From Fusarium oxysporum f. sp. lycopersici 4287 (taxonomy: Eukaryota > Ascomycota > Sordariomycetes > Hypocreales > Nectriaceae), in the NCBI RefSeq assembly GCF_000149955.1, contig NC_030996.1, positions 1,319,467-1,383,466 on the forward strand: a stretch of 64,000 bases of DNA, given 5' to 3'. The notes beneath the pieces were generated by a model. That model searched no databases and was not told the origin of the DNA. It saw only the letters and a list, made by a program, of their open reading frames with translations. Below, piece by piece: positions 11,147 to 22,058 of the stretch; position 1 is the first letter of the stretch, and each line of letters begins with the position of its first letter. Position numbers and translations under genes: made by a program.

Positions 11147-12223
11147 GTTGGAGGCAAGAGAGAAGAATTGCCTTCAAAATAATTTCTGGCCTTGAGAATC
11201 GGATTGCTGATACTCCTTTCTTTGAGGTTGAAGTAACAGTGGTGAGATAAATGAATTTGAATCAAAATTCAAGGACCCGGAGGTTGAGGGTATCAATAGG
11301 AAATGATTCTGCGGGGATCAATTGGCACTTATCTTATTATGGGCAATACTTGGTGCGCATGGTGCAGATACCGGTTGGAATTTCTCAATAGCGATTAGTG
11401 CCATGTGTAAAATTTGCGACAGAGCTGATATTGTCACTAACAGTTTACAACGCTAGCCACGTTTGCAATGAATCCCTCTACGTGTTTTGCAAGACTGGTA
11501 GGCCTTAAACATGGGAAATAGACTAATATTACTGTTTCAAGCCGTTCTGTTGATGTCAAAGATCTATCCTCTCAAATTACCTCCAAAAACCTGTTATTGG
11601 ATTGTTAGCCCATATAAGATTCCTTGATGGGTGAGGCATACCATTGGTCTCTCACCCCCACTTTCACTTCTGCACGCGTGCTATTCCCTAAAATGGGCAA
11701 AGTTGTGCATCGCTACAGACCGACTTCTAGCATGTTTCCTCACTGAGAATAAGAAGATCTCTTGTTCGTGATTTATCCCTCCGGCTGAATTGAAATCCTT
11801 CTTCAAGAACCTGTGTCAATTTTATCTTGAAATTCATGGATATTTGTGCAACGTTCCAGTATCGAGCCCTCCAATTCGAATTGAAGACAGTTGACATCGA
11901 CAGGAAATGGACTTTCGGCGGCAGTGGCGGTTGGGATAATTCAGGCCGTAAAGGTATTTTGATCCCAGGGATTGCTCTCTTGAGATTATAGCTTTGTAAT
12001 AGTTCGTCCTTTTCGCCTGGGGAGAATCGGGCTTTATGGAACAGTGATAATTACGTCGACAGCGATTCGTAATTTCAACATCAGACATCAGGTGGGAGAA
12101 GGAGTATTGTCTTTACACGTCGCTTGTAACTATCTGGAACAAGTATGGCTGATGTCCAGAAAGGAACATCCATGGATCACGTACCGTACACCGCCCATTC
12201 CTACCAAGTCAATTTGACCATTG
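11147..12223. other. Intergenic, about 1 kb without a gene
   Basis: Upstream of the PEX11 gene and downstream of the mitochondrial carrier. A minus-strand ORF at 11834-12088 (84 codons) lacks recognisable features and is not called. Confidence 0.4.
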
Positions 12224-13248
12224 TTATTGGATGAGCTCACTCTTTGAAGCTTCACGGGCATAGTGCAACTTGAGTCCTTCATAACAACCCAAGAACAATC
12301 CGTTCCCCACAGCAGCTGCTATACAAGTGACAGTTGCCCCTCTGAACAGCCCTGAAATTCCATCTCTTATCAAGATGCCTTTGGCAATGGAAACGGGGCC
12401 TCTCGCGGCGGGCTTTCTAGCTCTCTCGCGGCTTAGCGAAGACGTGAACAATGCTTCTGGCTGTAAAAGATGGCTGGGAGGAGCAACTTCCGGCAACCGC
12501 ATCCTGGTTTTCACGACGTCAATTGGAACAAAGAGAAGCGAGGCTATTGAGCCGCCGATACCGGCGGTGATTCCGCTGATTTTGACTTGTTCCGCTATGC
12601 TCTCGGACTTCTTCGACCTCCGGAGCCAAGCGCCTTTCAGATACTCGTAAATGGAGAATGTGAGACTGGTACGTGGCAGATTCCCAGCTACCAAGACCGT
12701 ATATCCTGTCCATAGTTTCAGAGGATGCCGTGCGAAGTGCTTGAGCGAGGCCAACATGGGGTTGCGTTGGACGCCACCCTCTGAGAATCTCGCAACTTGC
12801 GCGTTCTGTTTGAGGACTTCCGACGGGTTGATGATGGCGCAGGCGACCATATCAGCCAACGCGCTGCTGGCGGCATGAACAGCTGTTTGTGACAGACTCC
12901 CCGGCTTGAGACCCTCTTTCGGTTGAAGAGCAGACTTTGCCGTTTCATAGATGGTGAAGAAAGTGACGGAGGCCGGGATGGTCGTTACGACGGTTGGCGT
13001 CAAACCACGATAAAGGCCTCGGAAGAGGGCCGGCTGGAGTTTGCCCTCGTGACTCCTGTATTTTGGTACATATTCGGGGGATTGAATACGTGTGATGAGA
13101 GTATCGAATGGGTGCACTACAAATTCAACACTCAGTGCCGCGAAAGCGGCAGCCTGTTGTAGTTAGTATTGCTGATGCCGACGGGGATTTCGCGATGCTT
13201 ACTCACCAAGGATATGTCCGCAGCATCCGCGCTGGTTGAGGTGGACAT
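12224..13248 (-). CDS. Mitochondrial carrier family protein
   Basis: Two exons (13248-13207 and 13153-12224) encode 323 residues. The three tandem carrier repeats each show the PxD/ExxxxK/R signature: HPFDTLITRIQ, NPSEVLKQNAQ and VPIDVVKTRMR. Six transmembrane helices are expected, in the inner mitochondrial membrane. The small first exon supplies the start of helix 1 (AAAFAALSVEFVV), absent from the long open frame alone. Overall layout resembles the Pet8/S-adenosylmethionine carrier group and mitoferrin-like carriers, but the substrate-contact residues are not diagnostic by eye, so the cargo is left open. Divergently transcribed from the Zn2Cys6 factor starting at 13844, with a shared 595-bp promoter region. 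Confidence 0.85.
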
Positions 13249-13843
13249 CAATCAGATCTGGCACTCTGATTGACCGAGCGAAAGGCTGAAGAGAACCGAT
13301 TTCAACGACGGATAATTGGTGATTTATGGATTGACGAGCGGATTTCCAGAACCCGAACCAATATTTCTCAGGGTCTGGCGTTTGGCGCAAGATCAACGAC
13401 GTCAACATCGAAGGTTGGAGGAACGCGCTAGGCTATCGCCCCGACAGCGGACATGACCAAATGATGAACAAAAGACCAGCATTCTTTCTTGGCCCAGGAA
13501 ACATGAATTGTCTTTCACAAGATGGTGTCTGACAATTCGCAGTTTATGACTCGTTCTTGAAGAACCTAGAAGATGCTGGCTTCGAATGAGCATCCCCATG
13601 CTCTCTGGCTCACAATGCCTTCCAGGTTCCAGGCGCTCAGCGCTGAGAGGCAGAAATCGGATTAGCTAATCACAACGCGCCCCTCAATAAGCAGCAAGCA
13701 GAGCGCTCCAACCAGGACTTCATCTCACTGTTATCATGACTCGATCTCAGTAAAATGAGAGCGCGCCGCTCTCCGATGACCGAATTTTCTCCTTGAACTC
13801 AATTTAACACCTCTGGAGATTTTGCAGACTTCTTTTTCTACCG
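13249..13843. promoter_or_regulatory. Bidirectional promoter region between carrier and Zn2Cys6 factor
   Basis: Both flanking genes start at its edges and read outward. No TATA box or operator could be assigned with confidence. Confidence 0.45.
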
Positions 13844-16006
13844 ATGAGTGAGCCAGACCCTAGAGCGATTGAAGCTCACCAAACACTCGGATTCATTAGG
13901 CGGAAGCGAAAACAAGTCGGCAGAGCTTGTGATGGCTGTCGACTCCAGCGGATAAAATGCGACAACAGCGTTCCATGTCTCAACTGTCGCACGCGCGGTC
14001 GCGAGTGCAGTAACAATAACGCGCCTACTGTGACGACTCTTCCTCAAGCGCAAGATGAGATCGATAAACTGAGGCGGCGGGTGAAAGAGCTCGAGGCTCA
14101 ACTTTTGCAGGCGCGGAATAGCGAGACGCCCACTTCACAGCAACAAGAACCGACACCACCTGGCGGATCTCCAGCTCTCACAAGACCAGCGACTCAGGAA
14201 AGCTCGAAGACGAAATTTTGGGATGGCGTGTACCTTCGCCCGGCACGATCGCCGCACAGCGCTTGGTTCGGGCCTTCGTCACTTTACTTCTTCATCCACC
14301 GACTCAGCACATTTCTCAGCGCTCAAGCCGACCACATGCTCATTCACCTCGCTAGCAATTTAGAACAGTTGGGACAGCCGACAGTAACGCAAGACTCTTC
14401 GCGCCTGCTGGCACCTCTCACGCGCGTCAACGAGGAGGGATTTTATCTCACCCCAGTTCAAGAAGGGTACTTCATCAACCTGTACTGGGAAACATACCAT
14501 ACATGCATCTATGCTGTGGTCGATGAGGCGAGTTTCAAGGCGCATTATCAATCACTGTACGTCGATGTACCAGCCGGATCGCCGAGAAAGCCATCCGCAT
14601 TGGTAGACATCATACTCGCCATGTGCATGCAATATCACACGTCGGCCCTCCCATGCGGTCAGCAAGGCAACATCCTCGAAGACAACGATGCAACCATGGC
14701 TGGTCGATGGTACTACCGAAGAGCGCAGGCACTCTTGGCTTGCGAGGTCGAGAGTCCATCCATCTCAACTCTTCAGTGCCATTTGCTCTGCGCGTTGTAC
14801 GTTTGTGGAGGATCCTTTCACAACATGGCAGACACAACCATTTCCCTTGCGATTCGGACAGCTTACATGTTAGGCCTGCACCTGGATCCGCCACCCACAA
14901 TGCCACGACACGAGCGCGAATTCCGACGACGACTATGGTGGTCTGTTTATGAGGCTGATTCGAAGGTCGGTATGAAGGTCGGCCGCCCGTTTCTCATTCG
15001 CGACTCGTACGCCATGCCCGATCTGCCCAGTGATACCCTTGAAGTAGCGATTGAGTCGGGCTCGGCATTTCCTCCCATCGGAGATAACGCTACATGGCTC
15101 ACTCTCAACCTGCAGCGCACGAAGTTGTACCAAACCGCGAGAGCTCTGAATCAAACCTTCTACGGTCATGAGTTGAGGGTTGCCGAAGGGCATTCTGTCT
15201 ATGATGATCCAAACACAATGGAAGATCTTGCAAATACTTGGAGCTCAAAAACAATAGCCCTCACAGAGTGGACAAAGCAGATTCCCCGAGCTCTCAAGAC
15301 AAGCCGGAAATACGGCAGCCCGTACTCCCTCGATGACTCCATTCTCGGTATCGAGCAGTTTGCACCACAGTGGCTTCAGCGACAGCGCTTACACCTCGAA
15401 CTCGAGTATCATCACCTTTGCATCGGTCTCCATCGTCCGTTTCTGTCGTTTGCTCCACAGCAGGGAAGTTCGGCAACGGCAATGGCAGTCAAGTGCGCAC
15501 AGCATGCGATCCAGCTCACAAACATCAACCACCAGGTTTTATCCAAGACTCCAATCCTCAACGGCTGGCATGAAGCTTTCCAGTGGCAATGGAGCGCAGA
15601 GATGACCTTGGTCGGATTTGCTGTTGCGTATCTCAATCACCCACTCGCGCCAGCCGTACGCTCATCCATAAAGCTCGCTGTCTCTGTCCTCGACATCTTC
15701 GCTCGTAGCTTTGATGCTGCTTCCAAAGCTGCGGTCATCGTTCGTACCCTACACACGAACATTGAGTCCGTCATGGCGCAGTTCGAGATGCAATCGGGCC
15801 CGACGACTGTGGCAACCATGGGTGGTTCCGTCTTGTATAATCCACCTGCCCAAGGAGGAATGGCGAACGCAGTCGCAAATCAGTTTGATTCAATTGGTGG
15901 AGATTTCGATCTCCTGGACATGGCGATGAATGTGGACTTTTGGGCTGATCTCGATATGCTTCTACCAGGGATTTCGGGGACTACAACTGATACAGCTGCG
16001 ACTTAG
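13844..16006 (+). CDS. Zn2Cys6 transcription factor with fungal_trans domain
   Basis: An uninterrupted 720-codon frame. Residues about 28-57 form the binuclear zinc cluster (CDGCRLQRIKCD, then CLNCRTRGREC). A coiled-coil dimerisation segment follows (DEIDKLRRRVKELEAQLLQA, residues about 67-90). The middle region (about 210-450) carries the fungal transcription factor regulatory domain, including RRLWWSVYEADSKVGMKVGRP and an upstream AIRTAYMLGLHLD motif. It should act in the nucleus at CGG-type sites. The targets are unknown. It sits divergent to a mitochondrial carrier. Length is typical of the family. Confidence 0.9.
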   Translation: MSEPDPRAIEAHQTLGFIRRKRKQVGRACDGCRLQRIKCDNSVPCLNCRTRGRECSNNNAPTVTTLPQAQDEIDKLRRRVKELEAQLLQARNSETPTSQQQEPTPPGGSPALTRPATQESSKTKFWDGVYLRPARSPHSAWFGPSSLYFFIHRLSTFLSAQADHMLIHLASNLEQLGQPTVTQDSSRLLAPLTRVNEEGFYLTPVQEGYFINLYWETYHTCIYAVVDEASFKAHYQSLYVDVPAGSPRKPSALVDIILAMCMQYHTSALPCGQQGNILEDNDATMAGRWYYRRAQALLACEVESPSISTLQCHLLCALYVCGGSFHNMADTTISLAIRTAYMLGLHLDPPPTMPRHEREFRRRLWWSVYEADSKVGMKVGRPFLIRDSYAMPDLPSDTLEVAIESGSAFPPIGDNATWLTLNLQRTKLYQTARALNQTFYGHELRVAEGHSVYDDPNTMEDLANTWSSKTIALTEWTKQIPRALKTSRKYGSPYSLDDSILGIEQFAPQWLQRQRLHLELEYHHLCIGLHRPFLSFAPQQGSSATAMAVKCAQHAIQLTNINHQVLSKTPILNGWHEAFQWQWSAEMTLVGFAVAYLNHPLAPAVRSSIKLAVSVLDIFARSFDAASKAAVIVRTLHTNIESVMAQFEMQSGPTTVATMGGSVLYNPPAQGGMANAVANQFDSIGGDFDLLDMAMNVDFWADLDMLLPGISGTTTDTAAT

Positions 16007-16210
16007 TATTTGGGCTATCATTGATGCAGTTCAGTCACTTCTGCGCGGACAACGACGAATAAACGAATGAATGACACAGATTAATTATACTGGTTACATG
16101 GATTCTTGTCATTGATGATTGAGGAGATACGCGACACTAGCGATGCGAACCATCTCATTCAACAAACTTCGACAACCCACTTGCTCCTCCTCCCGTCGCA
16201 TATCTGGAGC

Positions 16211-16979
16211 TCAAAGCTTCTCAAACACAGCTACAGCCGCCTCGGCAGTCGAAGTAGCGCTAGCAGGATTCTGACCAGTGACCAAGCGACCATCAACGAC
16301 ATGGAAATTATCCCAGATACCAGGGGCACGCTCATCTTCATACCGTTAGTAGAGCTTCAGTCATCGCCCGGAGAGGGAACTTACAGATTGCACCAAGACG
16401 AGCGGCAACTTCCTCGACCATCTCGGAGCCCCAGCTTCGAAGCTCGCCCATAATCTTCATCGTGTTCTCAGCCTCGGTAGTAAAACCGGTGATCTTTTTT
16501 CCCTTGATCAGAGGCTCATTGGTGGTGGGGTCAATGAGATTGGCAAAGATGGCTGGGCCGTGACAAACAGTCGAGACGACTCCACCGCTAGCCCAGACCT
16601 GAGCAGCGATGTTTTGGAGAGAAGATGCAGTGGGGTAGTCAATGAGGGCTGCATGTCCAGCTGAGGCGTAGAACAGACCATACTTGGATGGGTCAAGCTC
16701 AGAGGCTTTGGTCATGTTGTCAAGCTTCTTGCGGAACTCGCTGTTGGTGTCATTCCAGATAGCCAGATCGTCGCCATTGAGGAAGTCAGGCTGCTGAGAG
16801 AGCCAGTCAGGCGTGTAAGTGCCAGTCTCGGAGGCGAGGTCCACCTCAAATCCGGCAGCCCTCAAGACCTTGTAGGGATGAAGAGCTTCAGTGATGAAGA
16901 GACCGGTGGTCTCTTTGCCGTCAAAGAGAGTGGCAGAAGCAGAGGTGATGCTGATCAGAGCACGACGAGGAGGAGACAT
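16211..16979 (-). CDS. DJ-1/PfpI family protein, Hsp31-like (glyoxalase III / D-lactate dehydratase)
   Basis: Two exons (16979-16385, 16335-16211) give 239 residues. The nucleophile elbow STVCHGPAIF carries the family Cys, and the early TGLFITEALHP segment supplies the conserved Glu of class-I glutaminase-like Hsp31 proteins. Hsp31-type members convert methylglyoxal to D-lactate without cofactor and act as stress chaperones. The ATG at 16979 is preferred over an in-frame extension to 17117 because the family starts near PRRALISITSA. The short second exon restores the expected end (DGRLVTGQNPASA). A TATATATAA box lies about 145 bp upstream. Divergent from the Old Yellow Enzyme gene. Confidence 0.87.
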
Positions 16980-17807
16980 GTTGTGTAAGTGTGAGTCTGT
17001 AGAGTTGGAACAGAGGTGGTATTGGCGAATATATGTTTGAAAGCTGTTCGGAATTGTTGCTGAATTGCTGAATTGCTGAATTGTTTGGATTGATCTTCTA
17101 TCTACTGATGGAACCATCAGTTATATATACTCGTGGTGATTGAGTACCCGTGAGATGCTTACGAAGGTCATGACCATGCAGTCTGAGCTTACAATCTCAC
17201 TGTTTGGCATTGTCTCGCAATGTTGTTGGAGAAGAATGAGCCATTCCTATTGGTCAGGCTGCATCACGATAAGCTGGAGTCCAATTCGAGATGGTGTTGA
17301 CCCTGCCACGCATGACAATCCCCAGCTTCGTCATACCCTTAGATGCCGAGAATAGCTCTTGATAAGCCAAAAGATCATCGCGTCGAATCGGAGTTTCCCA
17401 TTCTCGATTGTCGACATTCCGAGGTTCCTGAAGGATCGAAAAATGGTGGAGAGCCATTTGGCCAGGAGATGTTCCCATTTGCCACAAGATTTGGCGACCC
17501 AGGGGAGCTTGTCCCATTGGATCGGGAAACGCCGAATGGGTCTGCCAACATCGGAGTCCCGGAGTTGGAAATCAACGAGTCAGTGAGAAAATGACATAAT
17601 CCCATGTCGCAACCCTCAAGGTGACCAAGGTAATAACGTTGATCTTCAATTTGAGTTTTCACTTCTCCAGACTATAAGAAGACGCCATGGCTCCAGGTAG
17701 CTCATCCACCATGATCTTATATAACTCTAAATCATAGAACTTGTACTTCAAGCATCGCTTTTGCCTTTTCTTCATCGCCCTGTACTTGACAAATATTCAC
17801 ATACAAA
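16980..17807. promoter_or_regulatory. Divergent promoter region between Hsp31-like and Old Yellow Enzyme genes
   Basis: A TATATATAA-like box on the minus strand (about 17121-17129) serves the Hsp31-like gene. A TTATATAAC-like element near 17715 lies about 90 bp before the Old Yellow Enzyme ATG. The shared spacer suggests possible co-regulation, which is inference. Confidence 0.5.
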
Positions 17808-19001
17808 ATGACAGTCACAAAGACAACCATCACAATCTCTCCCAACAGCAGGCTGTTGAAGCCAATCCAAGTCGGCAATGTCCAACTCGAACACCGCATG
17901 GTCATGGCCCCTCTGACCCGTTACCGCAATGACGACAACCACGTCGCCAAGCCTTTTGTAGAGCGATACTACTCCGAGCGAGGTTCAACGCCCGGCACCC
18001 TCATTATCTCAGAAGCTACCGGCGTCTCAATGCAAGACACCGGCATGCGCCAAGGACCCGCCTTCGTCACAGATGAACAAGTCGCCGCTTGGAAAAAGGT
18101 CATCGGCGGTGTTCACGCAAACAAGTCACTTTGGTCGCAACAAATCTGGGGTCAAGGTCGAGCTGCTGATCCTGAGTACCAGAAGGAGCGCGGCTTCAAG
18201 TATCGCTCTTCTAGTGCCGTGCCTATTGAGGAGGGTGCTCCCGCGCCCGAGGCTATGACCGAGGAAGAGATCCAGGGCTTCATCAAGGACTTTGTCGCTA
18301 CTGCTAGACGTGTCATCGACGCTGGTGGTGACATGATTGAGATCCATGGCGCTCACGGTTATCTGATCGATCAATTCACATCCGACTCTGTCAACAAGCG
18401 AACTGACAAGTGGGGTGGCTCTGTTGAGAACCGAGCACGTCTTCTGCTCGAGATCGTCAAGGCTGTCTCAGCTGAGATTGGCTCCAAGCGAGTTGCCCTT
18501 CGCCTCTCACCATATGCTTCCTTCCAAGGAGCCGAGTCATCCGATATCAAGGAACAATACTCCTACATCGTCAACGAAGTCAAGAAGATTGGCCCTCTGG
18601 CTTACCTCTCTCTTGTCGAAGCCCGCGGTGACCCCGCCAAGCTGCTTGCTCCTGACACCGACCCTTCAGTTGACGCGCAAACCCTCGACTTCATCCTCGA
18701 CATCTGGGATAATAACTCACCCGTAATTGTTGCCGGTAACTACAGCCCTGCATCAGCGGCTGAGGTCCTCGATGGGCACTACAGCAAGTGGGACGTTCTC
18801 GTCGCTTTCGGACGCCATTTCATTGCGAATCCCGATTTCGTCTGGAGGGTCAAGCACGGCGTTGAGTTGACCAAGTACGACCGCACAACTTTCTACGTCC
18901 GAGGATCAGAGATTGGATACAATGATTATCCATTCTCTCAGGAGTACGTTGATGCACAGCGGGCTTGGGCTGTGGAGAATCTTCCTATGCACCCCAAATA
19001 A
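17808..19001 (+). CDS. Old Yellow Enzyme family NADH:flavin oxidoreductase
   Basis: A single-exon gene of 397 residues. The FMN-binding TIM barrel is clear: APLTRYRN near residue 36, the substrate-anion pair in EIHGAHGYLIDQF near residue 185, and NKRTDKWGGSVENRARLLLE just after, the most conserved block of the family. The C-terminal VAFGRHFIANPDF is the FMN phosphate loop. These enzymes reduce activated C=C bonds of enones such as oxylipins and quinones with NADPH, in the cytosol. HGAH rather than HGAN is a common fungal variant. Next to an Hsp31-like gene it may belong to an electrophile stress set. Confidence 0.92.
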   Translation: MTVTKTTITISPNSRLLKPIQVGNVQLEHRMVMAPLTRYRNDDNHVAKPFVERYYSERGSTPGTLIISEATGVSMQDTGMRQGPAFVTDEQVAAWKKVIGGVHANKSLWSQQIWGQGRAADPEYQKERGFKYRSSSAVPIEEGAPAPEAMTEEEIQGFIKDFVATARRVIDAGGDMIEIHGAHGYLIDQFTSDSVNKRTDKWGGSVENRARLLLEIVKAVSAEIGSKRVALRLSPYASFQGAESSDIKEQYSYIVNEVKKIGPLAYLSLVEARGDPAKLLAPDTDPSVDAQTLDFILDIWDNNSPVIVAGNYSPASAAEVLDGHYSKWDVLVAFGRHFIANPDFVWRVKHGVELTKYDRTTFYVRGSEIGYNDYPFSQEYVDAQRAWAVENLPMHPK

Positions 19002-19318
19002 AGATATACAGCACGAATTAGATGATTAATGAAACGATAGAATAGAGCATACAGATAGATCTTGATAGAAGAAATACCATCTCATTTTCCAATTAATATT
19101 ACGTATCATCAGTAAATTCAGAAGTCTTATACCAGTATCAGTATGACGTTACACGCTGAGTGAGAAGGGCGCTGTTGACATGCCCTCCGCTTTACATGTC
19201 GTCATGGTTGCGAGCGGTGACTTATAAACGCAATGAACATTTACCACATTTTATTTTCTACTTCAACTCTTAATACTCAAAAGGCGTTTTACGAGTAGCT
19301 ATTTCAAGACGTACCACC
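19002..19318. other. Short intergenic region
   Basis: 3' flank of the Old Yellow Enzyme gene and promoter of the GFA-family gene. Nothing else was seen. Confidence 0.45.
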
Positions 19319-19849
19319 ATGGTATCATCAACAAGCCCAGCATCCAAGATGCTCGAGGGCGGGTGCCTATGCGAAGCCGTCCGCTACAGGATATCCTTCC
19401 CAAAAGATCACGATCTTTCCAACGACTCTTTAGGTTGCATCTGCCAATGCACCCAGTGTCGCAAACAAACGGGAAGCTTTTTCCTCGCGACTTTGACAGT
19501 CCCCGTCTCCGCCATCGAGTGGCAGGGCGACTCGGCGGACAAGATTAAAAGATATCGCAAGTCCAAGAATATCGCGCGGGGCTTTTGCGGCGACTGCGGC
19601 TCCTTTTTGTTCTGGCATCCCGACGGCAAAGATATCAGCGTCGCGACAGGAAGCCTGGACGCTATGTATCTTTTCGGCGAAGGAGTAGAGGACACGAAGG
19701 GCGGTGTTCCCCAGGAGGGGTTTGCAAAGGAGATCTTCAGTGGTCATTTTAACGTGGAGTTTTGCGAGAGTGAGATCAAGGGCGTGACAGATGATATGCC
19801 CATTCTTCACAAGGGAAAGCGATGTCAAGGTGATAGTTCCAATTCTTGA
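19319..19849 (+). CDS. GFA family (CENP-V/GFA domain) zinc protein
   Basis: A 176-residue single-exon protein. The zinc sites follow the family layout: GGCLCEAVRY near residue 14, CICQCTQCRKQTG near residue 40, and FCGDCGSFLFW near residue 90. The family is named for glutathione-dependent formaldehyde-activating enzyme, but the activity of most fungal paralogues is unproven. The gene follows two enzymes linked to reactive carbonyl and enone handling on the same 3.6-kb stretch, a suggestive but not conclusive context. Length is standard. Confidence 0.88.
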   Translation: MVSSTSPASKMLEGGCLCEAVRYRISFPKDHDLSNDSLGCICQCTQCRKQTGSFFLATLTVPVSAIEWQGDSADKIKRYRKSKNIARGFCGDCGSFLFWHPDGKDISVATGSLDAMYLFGEGVEDTKGGVPQEGFAKEIFSGHFNVEFCESEIKGVTDDMPILHKGKRCQGDSSNS

Positions 19850-19889
19850 GGCCTAAGGGAACCGCCCTGAGCTTTTTGAGTTCGTGTAG

Positions 19890-21171
19890 CTAGTCTCTGT
19901 CTCTATAATTCTTCTCTCCAGTATCCTCCCTCATCGGTGGCGACAAAGAGCGCGGACGAGGCTGTGGTAGTGGAATGCCGCCCTGTGCATTGATGCGGCG
20001 TATCATGTCGCCAACCTCGGGATAATCAGGTTCATCTTTAGGTCTTCTGTCAAATATCCTCATCTCTATGATGGTTAATGGCCTTCGTTCCCAAATGTCT
20101 CTGTAGATGTGATGGTGTGTGAGTGCTCTCGGCGCGTCTACTCTTATACGGTTTTGCTTATCACCAAGAATTGGAAGGGGTGATGGCAATGGAGATGATT
20201 CATCCTGCAGTAGGAAGTCGAAGAGAGCTTGTTGCTGCTCATCTCGTAGTTGGTATACCCGTATTGTTTGACTTTTGCGGCATGGATGAAAGTAGATGTT
20301 GGGTATCTCATCCGGGTTTTCGGGGCGCCGATCAAACACAGTTACGCCGCCTAGAATACGATCCTCAGCCCAGTAGCCAACCATGTCAGCTACCCCTTCT
20401 GGATATATATCGTCGTCAAGATAGTCGTGATGACTGAAAAGGGTAGGCCCAGGAGGGAATCGAGCCATCGTCTCTGATAGCGGCATCTCCCAGTATGTGA
20501 CGGCGTCAATATCTCCTTGATGGAGATGAGGTTCAAGCTTATGTAGCCAAACTGCTATTTGATGCAAAGCAACAGCTACCAACTCGATTAAGCGCATGTT
20601 GAAAGATTTGGAGCTAGGTTCGGCCTTTTGAAAGGTTTTTAGAGTCTAAAGGGATTGTTAGTGAGGGACATCAAAATGATCAAGCTCATGATGATATCGT
20701 AGCAAGATCTTAGTCAATGAATCTGGGGGGACGACTTACTTCAGGATCAAACTTGAGACTCGAAGGATCCCATTCTTGGTAGTACTCCTGTGCTTTCTCC
20801 AAAGCGCCAGGGCACAATGTCTCATGGTCATCAATGATATGCTCTCCCATAATGCCAGGAAGTCGACGGTCCCAGGCAACATCCGCAATTGGGAGGCCAT
20901 CTATTATCTGGGCGTATGTGAACTGTGCCAATTCGGTTGAAAGAACATTTCTGATGGCTCGGTCCAATATTTGGCGATGACGTTCAGAAGTGATGCTGTT
21001 GAACGGCACACGACTGTCATAAGCGGTGCGCGCAATGTCTCGGAGCTTTTCCTTGTGCGCTTCTAACTTGTCGGGATCCATGGGTAGATTATCAAGTGTA
21101 TCGGTTGGGAACGGTGATGTTAATAGTTGGGGCCACGTTTGTGAAGGTGAAACTTTGATGGAAACGTGCAT
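19890..21171 (-). CDS. Conserved fungal hypothetical protein
   Basis: Two exons (21171-20740, 20645-19890) give 395 residues. The junction is phase 0, with a GTAAGT donor and TTTAG acceptor. The start at 21171 is the first ATG in frame; the extension upstream opens with TTG. The protein is hydrophilic, with no signal peptide or membrane helix. A central block (VGYWAEDRILGGVTVFDR) and an acidic middle region look like a fungus-specific family, but I cannot name a domain. It ends convergently close (40 bp) to the GFA-family gene. Confidence 0.7.
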
Positions 21172-22058
21172 ATCTGAGATATGGGAGAAGCTGGATCTGA
21201 GAGATGCGGGCAACAACACTGCTGGCGAAAGTAAATGCCTGACTTCCAAGGCCTGTTTCCGTTGATTCGCTGGGGTTGGATCCTGTCCAATCGGCGCTGA
21301 ACAGAAGTGATAAGCGCCTTGTTTAAGCGCTGATGCCACTAAAATATCTCGCTTGACAGGGGATTGTCTTCTGCTGTAACTTAGTTCAGCAGCGAAGCCT
21401 GTTCGGGGCAAAGACGTTGTCGCGCGGCTCGATTTCGAGTGCGAACCATTGGGCGGGCCTCGAAATTTGCACCCAAAATCTGAGCTTAAAATGACACATG
21501 AACGTTGTGTTTCTGGTCGCTATGCATTGCCGCTAGACGCATAATGTTATCTCTGGTATACCAGGAAGTTGTACAAGTCCCAGTCATACAAGCCAGTTGT
21601 GGAACTGTGAAAGGATTGTTTCTTTCTTTAAAAAAGAATAAATGAAAAAAAAAAGCTTCATAGTGTAATTAAAGATCCATCGCGGGTTCTCTTGGCCCAA
21701 CAACGGGAAAACGAAAATGGGCCGATGGGAACTGTTTGAGAGTTAGTGCCCAGGATAGCCATTCCCGGTATGGGCAGCCTCGCCTGGTATTGCACCATAA
21801 TTTGCGAAACAGTGTTGGTTCTGTACAATTATACAGCGTCAAGTCCCCGATTCCTACTGGAAGATTTATAATCGATTAAATTTATGGCGGCTATCCCATC
21901 GAGCTCTCATGTCCAGCTCTAACATTTTACAAATATAAATTAAATGTAGTCCCAATGAATCAACGAAAGGCCACATACACTATATGTTGCATTCCGACTC
22001 TCACCAATACACACAACGTTATAACCTATCTCTTTGTGCCATTTTGTCTTTTCGAACC
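21172..22058. promoter_or_regulatory. Divergent upstream region of two hypothetical genes
   Basis: Spacer between the minus-strand hypothetical and the HExxH protein on the plus strand. A poly-A run lies near 21640-21655. No other feature was seen. Confidence 0.4.

Noticed and set aside
11834..12088. 84-codon minus-strand ORF
   Set aside because: No features and no splice partner.
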